This document shows, in pieces, positions 59,470 to 64,000 of a stretch of 64,000 bases of DNA. Position numbers and translations under genes: made by a program. The notes under the pieces are model-generated. The model was not told where the DNA came from, ran no database searches, and worked only from the letters and a program-made list of their open reading frames with translations. The first letter of the stretch is position 1. Each line of letters opens with the position of its first letter. Origin of the DNA: Akebia trifoliata (taxonomy: Eukaryota > Streptophyta > Magnoliopsida > Ranunculales > Lardizabalaceae); contig CM030717.1 in the NCBI GenBank assembly GCA_017979445.1, positions 13,192,086 through 13,256,085 on the forward strand, read 5' to 3'.

Positions 59470-59995
59470 AGGCCCCAAAGCACACATTTACAGAGTCGAT
59501 GAAGACGAATTATCCCCAATTGAAGAAGTTCGCCTAACTGTGACAAACACAGACGATCCATTTCTACCCGTATGGACTTTTCAAATGTGGTTTTCAGGTC
59601 TATTATCTTGTGGATTGCTCTTTCTTGAATTAATTTGTCGCTTACAGAACAGAGCCTATCATCGTAATCTAGATTACGGTTCAAGTCGCTACCTTACCAA
59701 TCCGTCACTTCATGGCCTGAGTACTCCCTATGACCCACTTCAACATTCTCCGGTTCAGATCGATATTTTCCTCTCTAAATCTGGGTCCGTTTAACAGGAA
59801 GGAACATGTTTTCATTGCTAATTGTTAATGCTGGAAGCGCTTTTGGGAGCGGAACTGCTTATGCAGTTGGAATTGTTAACATTGTTTAAGCCCTTTTATC
59901 ACGGAAATATCTCTTGCTTTGCTAGTTGAATTTTTATTATCACAACTTAGGTTTTAGGATATGGTTGGGCTGGGTTTTCAAGGGTATACATGGTG
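59470..59995 (+). pseudogene. Oligopeptide transporter (OPT family) pseudogene fragment
   Basis: The first frame reads ELSPIEEVRLTVTNTDDPFL, PVWTFQMWFSGLLSCGLLF, the OPT N-terminus and first membrane helix. After a frameshift the next frame gives FVAYRTEPIIVI, stop, TVQVATLPIRHFMA, stop, and LNLGPFNRKEHVFIA. A third frame gives VNAGSAFGSGTAYAVGIVNI, and traces of GYGWAG end the match. Family members are plasma-membrane proton-coupled peptide/metal-chelate carriers of about 750 aa; only the first 180 or so residues are represented. At least two frameshifts and four stops occur. No intron gap is evident, so the copy mechanism is undecided. Confidence 0.88.
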
Positions 59996-60869
59996 AGGTA
60001 TGGGATTTGATTGTTGCGAGTTGGCTCGTTGTTCAATAGTCAAGGGTGTAGTGACTAATGGGTACCCCATCTAGTGATTCTCATCTTCCTCAAAGAAACG
60101 TATAGTCCCTTTAAAAAAAAAAGTGGTTCTTTAAGCTCTAGTAGGCAAGTAGGTTAGCGTTCCGCGATCAGTAAAGGTGGGTTCTACTTCTTAACCAAGG
60201 TATAAACATTTAGAAATTTCACCAACTGAGCAAGCCTTAATAATGTTGGATTTGCTATTGAACTGTAAAAGTTGAGGCTGAATCCCTAACGTTTACTTCA
60301 CAGTGCACATTTTTTTTTTAATAAAAAAAAAATCAACTTGTTTAATTTGTTTGGTAATAAGTTTCTTTAATTTCTTTTAGGATTTTTTTTTTCGTTCTCT
60401 CATCTCTTAAAAAAAATTAAAATATTTTTGTTAAAAAAAAAAAAATCAATTTATTTATAAAAAAAAAAAAAAAGGATCATCATTCTTTATCTCCAACAAT
60501 GATCGTTCTATCTTCAATATAATATTCCTAGAGAATCTCGATTTATATAGGGTCGCCCCAAAATAACCTTGATTGGGCCATATAAATTTTTTGAGACTTG
60601 GAACTATGGGCTTATTTCAATGATTCGGACCATATTATTAGTTTATGTTAATTGCCTATCTAACATGCCATAGATACATGTTTGATGTTGATCATAATGT
60701 TGATGTGATAGAATGTGATCGGATTGGTATTTAATATTCATGCGATATCAATGTTGTAATGGTTTGATAAGGCCCATGGGCCCATGTTGTTTGGAAAAGT
60801 CCCCGGGCACACCCCACCCTACTTTGCACACACCACATGCATGTTTACTGTTTTGCACACTTACACGTC

Positions 60870-61200
60870 CTATATAGCCAACGTGGCACTAGTGCGTGGC
60901 CCGGTCTCTTCGGAGATGCGACGTCATTCATGAAAACCACAACTCCAATCACGTACCTTAGGATATATCAAACTGGGGCATCAATACCGTCTGATCAGGT
61001 GATTCTGAGAGATATATTGATGCACCCAGACTGGAGCGACCTGAGCCTTTTACCTATTGTGAGCCACACAATCACATGTTCTGATTGCCAACGTAGTACT
61101 AGTACGTGGTCGGTCCCCTCGTGGGATGTCAAACCATTTATGAAAGCTACAACTCTTGACTCGTATCCATGGGTATGTAAAAGATAATCTAAGTATATCA
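60870..61200 (+). repeat. Direct repeat, offset 210 bp
   Basis: A segment beginning GCCAACGTGGCACTAGTGCG (60877), with GTCATTCATGAAAACCACAA, recurs at 61087 as GCCAACGTAGTACTAGTACG, with CCATTTATGAAAGCTACAAC. Each is about 100 bp with moderate divergence. It is probably part of an old LTR. The open frames here arise from the repeat. Confidence 0.75.
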
Positions 61201-61569
61201 ATTACACTTCTTGATCAAAACCAGTGCCTAAGCGAGATCTTGCCCCGTTGTACCCTACTGTACGAGGGGGATAGACTATGTCTATTCTAGACGAGAGGTA
61301 TTTAAGTGGGCCCTTGCTCAGTATTGTGTGCTACCTCTCAACTGGAGATCAAACTGGCTGTTTTTTGCCTTCAGAGAAGTGAGTTGAGGTTTTAGATTAT
61401 CACCTATACGGTATATCAAACCAAGTCACCACGTATCGAACGGTATATAGGTGTACTTGGGCAAGGGTGGCCAGATAAAAATGCATTGCACGTAGTAAGC
61501 TTAGAATCTAGAAACCTTCCCTGTAGGTCACGACTCGAACTTATCGTGGATGTTCCCGGGTTGTTCATT

Positions 61570-61685
61570 GAATGGAACCGTATGATTGATGAGTGTATGT
61601 GAATGATGAGATCAGAACGCATGTGAATGATTGATGAATGTATGTGAATGATGTGAATGATGAGATCAGAGTGTATGATTGTCCT
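61570..61685 (+). repeat. Short tandem GTGAATGATGAGATCAGA repeats
   Basis: The motif ATGTGAATGATGAGATCAGA recurs with variants (ATGATTGATGAATGTATGTG) four or five times. Non-coding. Confidence 0.75.
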
Positions 61686-61893
61686 CAAGGATCAAAAATG
61701 TTGTTTTTGAAAATTAAAATGGGTGCACCGACCCAATAAAGAATCCATTTTTTAACAATAATGACCCAGTCCATCCCGATCCAACAATCATGGTAGGCTG
61801 AGCCATTTAAATTGAAATAGAAATCAAATTTTCAAAGAAGAAAAATGGTTTACAAAGCAAAAATGTTTTCCAAGAAAAAGTGTTTTTCAGAAA

Positions 61894-62040
61894 AGGTTTT
61901 TCAAAAGAATAAGATTTTCCAAAAGGAAACGCTTTCCAAAAAAAAAAGGTTTTTCAGAAGAATAAGATTTTCCAAAAGGAAACGCTTTCCAAAAAAAAAA
62001 AGGTTTTCTAAAAGAAAATGTTTTCTAAAAAAGAAGAGGA
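61894..62040 (+). repeat. Tandem repeat, unit about 53 bp, A/T-rich
   Basis: Two units (61894 and 61947) with GAATAAGATTTTCCAAAAGG and AAACGCTTTCC, plus a shorter third from about 62003. They encode a lysine/phenylalanine-rich frame that looks spurious. Confidence 0.85.
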
Positions 62041-62328
62041 AGAAAAATATTTATAAAAAAAAATGATTTACAAAAGATCTATTTTTTGCATAAAAAATTA
62101 TTGAAATATGTTTGTTGAAAGTTGTTATTCAATGAAAACATTATTTGTCAATATTTTTCAATAATGCAGTAAAATTATTTTCCTTCTGAATAATCATTAC
62201 ATAGATGAATTGTTTAATGGATTGGTGCACAGAATTCAATAAAATCTCAGGGTTCATTTAAAATGTTATCAAGGGGGTGACACTGAAATTGATTAAATTC
62301 ACCTTCAAAAAGGTTTAAGGGTTATCAT

Positions 62329-64000
62329 TGTACCTGTAAAATCTCGAATTTTCAATTCGTATCTCTAGAAAAAAATAAATAGTGGAATTTTAAGAAAATC
62401 TTGAAAGTGGGACTTAGGGTAAAACTGTAGGACATTATTCTGATCATTTTTAATGAAATCTGACCTCACCATTAGATTCAAATGATTAAAAAACATACTT
62501 TAGCCTGTAAGCACGCTCAAATGCGAGTCCGAATATAAAAGTTGCAAAATCATCGATTACCGGATCGGACCAAGCTAAAATAGTGACTTTTTGTTAGAGA
62601 AAGAATTTTTAAAATTCGATCATACCATTGGGTTCATAACGAAAAATTATTAAACATGGACTATTTATTTGTCATTTTTGGAGATCAAGAAGTTGAATTA
62701 TCGTCAAAAACGAAAACGACATCAAGTTTAGGGGTCACCTCAGGTCAAAAATGTAAATTTTTGTTAGAGACATAATTTATAGAAACTAACTACACCATTA
62801 GATTCAAAACGAAAAATTAGGTGAAATAGAGTATTCATTCGTCATTTTTGGAGTCCAGACGGTTAAGTTATCATCGATCAAAATAATTGACAAAATACCG
62901 AATTCGTCCCAAATTTTATATAAATAAAATTTTAAATTTTTTTTTTTTAAACTCGTCTTCTCCAACCCGTCCAATAGCCAACAAAAATAAAAAATGAAAA
63001 ATTCATTTTTCTTTGAATTTCAATCGTAGATCCACGACAAACGGTGCACCGTTGTTGATCGACACAGAAGAGAGAAACGTCCGCAGCCTCATTTCTACAA
63101 AACCCACCCAAATTCCTTCCGTTTTCTCGTATTTTTCACCCCGTATCGTCAAAAATCAGCCGTACGTATATCCAGAGATTTTAAAATTTTGACCTCAGAT
63201 TTCATCCGTTTCTAGGTCAAACCGTCTTCCGACGCAGAAGGGAGAAACGTTCGCAGCATCGATATCTACAAAACCTACCCAACCTTTTTTCGTTTCACTT
63301 TTTATTTCACCCGATATCGTCAAAAATCAGCCGTATTTATATAAGGGAATTTTAAAAACTTCGACCTCGAATTTCATCGGTTTCGGGGTTAAACCGTTTT
63401 TCGCCGTAGAAGGGAGAAGAGACGAGCACATCGAGATCTTCGAAACCACCGGGCCAATTTTGAAAATCAGCCGCTTCGAAGTTCGGTCCATCTCGATTTT
63501 TGTGTTGATCGCCTCGATTTTTACGCACATGCTTCGATCATTTTGCCTAGAGATTGTAAGGAACTCTCAATTTCTATTAGTAATCGTAGATTGTGAAAAT
63601 TGCATTTAGGATTTTATTGAAAAAATTTAGATGTATTTCCAAAATATAGAATTCTTTTGTTATTTCAAAAATTCACGCCAGAAATTGCATGTTCGATATG
63701 TTTAATTGTATTTTTAACAAATTCTACGTAGGTAGGATATTTTAATGGGTTATTTCCATAAATTGGGTCTTGTGCACTGCTCGGACCCCGTTTTGATATA
63801 AAATTTGTATTATTTTTCAATATTATTGATAAAAATAAATCTATAGTTTGAAAATGTGATTTAATATTCAATGAACTCATATTGAGTTGATGAATATTAG
63901 AAAATTGATATTTTATTGAAGAGATTGAAAACTGTAAAAATCGAAAAAAATGGAAAAAAGGGTATGAAACGGTAAAATGTCAGAGTCACACCCAAGGGGT
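62329..64000 (+). mobile_element. Repeat-rich LTR, probably chromovirus, truncated by the window edge
   Basis: It begins TGTACCTGTAAAATCTCGAA and runs to the end without a terminator, PBS or coding region. Inside are two periodic arrays: three units of about 155-170 bp (anchors ACCATTAGATTCAAA at about 62468, 62623 and 62793) and three of about 170 bp (63065-63500). LTR assignment rests on the start motif, length and absence of coding sequence. Confidence 0.5.
63020..63510 (+). repeat. Three tandem units of about 170 bp
   Basis: Units carry CAGAAGGGAGAAACGTTCGC (63065, 63235, 63408 with changes), a TACAAAACC-ACCCAA segment, ATATCGTCAAAAATCAGCCG and a GACCTC-GATTTCATC-GTTTC segment. The third unit is partial and more diverged. 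Confidence 0.88.

Noticed and set aside
59073..59537. 154-codon frame overlapping the transporter pseudogene
   Set aside because: It is out of frame with the conserved OPT peptide and mostly lysine- and phenylalanine-rich filler.
61570..61685. Possible CRISPR-like short repeats
   Set aside because: Irregular spacing, no unique spacers and a plant genomic context. Simple tandem repeats explain it.
61845..62066. Lys/Phe/Arg-rich 73-codon frame
   Set aside because: Encoded by a 53-bp A-rich tandem repeat with no start context.

Overview
This is a nuclear chromosome segment from a flowering plant, probably a eudicot. The evidence is GT-AG introns in two conserved single-copy genes, an isolated plant-type tRNA gene, and a repeat fraction typical of plants: Tat-type Ty3/gypsy, chromovirus-like and copia-like LTRs, LINEs, SINEs, hAT and Mutator-like (MULE) elements, and foldback MITEs. 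The sequence is very AT-rich. No species is claimed, and no bacterial, viral or organellar block was recognised.

The genic part is 1-14.5 kb. It holds a tRNA-Glu(CTC) gene (+) and two complete, intact, spliced genes on the minus strand. One is MRT4/MRTO4, a nucleolar P0-like factor for 60S ribosome assembly (8 exons, 229 aa, 1543-7126). The other is SGF11, the zinc-finger subunit of the SAGA H2B deubiquitinase module (3 exons, 177 aa, 9436-12837). Copies of one MITE family sit in an intron of each gene. I predicted the exon chains from protein-family matches and canonical splice sites.

From 15.9 to 26 kb lies the most interesting object: a 9.2-kb MULE (15931-25145) with terminal inverted repeats of about 560-595 bp, inserted in a TA microsatellite. 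It carries a decayed FAR1/FHY3-type transposase and four cellular gene fragments: an RNase H hybrid-binding-like ORF, a B3 DNA-binding domain, a DXS exon region (MEP pathway) and a squalene synthase exon (sterol/triterpene pathway). The DXS and squalene synthase pieces keep splice acceptors, so they were captured as DNA. Several smaller elements beside it and at 47.9 kb also sit in (TA)n tracts and share the terminal signature GG-N(n)-GTTC, which suggests a microsatellite-targeting MULE/MITE clan.

From 26 to 42 kb there are nested, degenerate retroelements: a LINE RT fragment, a Tat-like LTR with a 555-bp tandem duplication, a copia-like LTR and a decayed Tat-type gag/protease/RT region. Large palindromic DNA elements follow. 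At 42.2-43.5 kb are a triplicated repeat and a small single-pass membrane ORF resembling the N-terminus of ATL RING-H2 proteins without the RING.

From 45.6 to 64 kb there are tandem repeats cut by an LTR, an internally deleted hAT element with recognisable TIRs and near-perfect 8-bp target duplication (47490-50656), and a non-coding LTR element arranged LTR-internal-LTR-internal (52.2-56.0 kb). A Tat/Ogre-type LTR with primer-binding site (56932-58691), a decayed oligopeptide-transporter pseudogene (about 59.5-60.0 kb) and a repeat-rich LTR running off the right edge complete the window.
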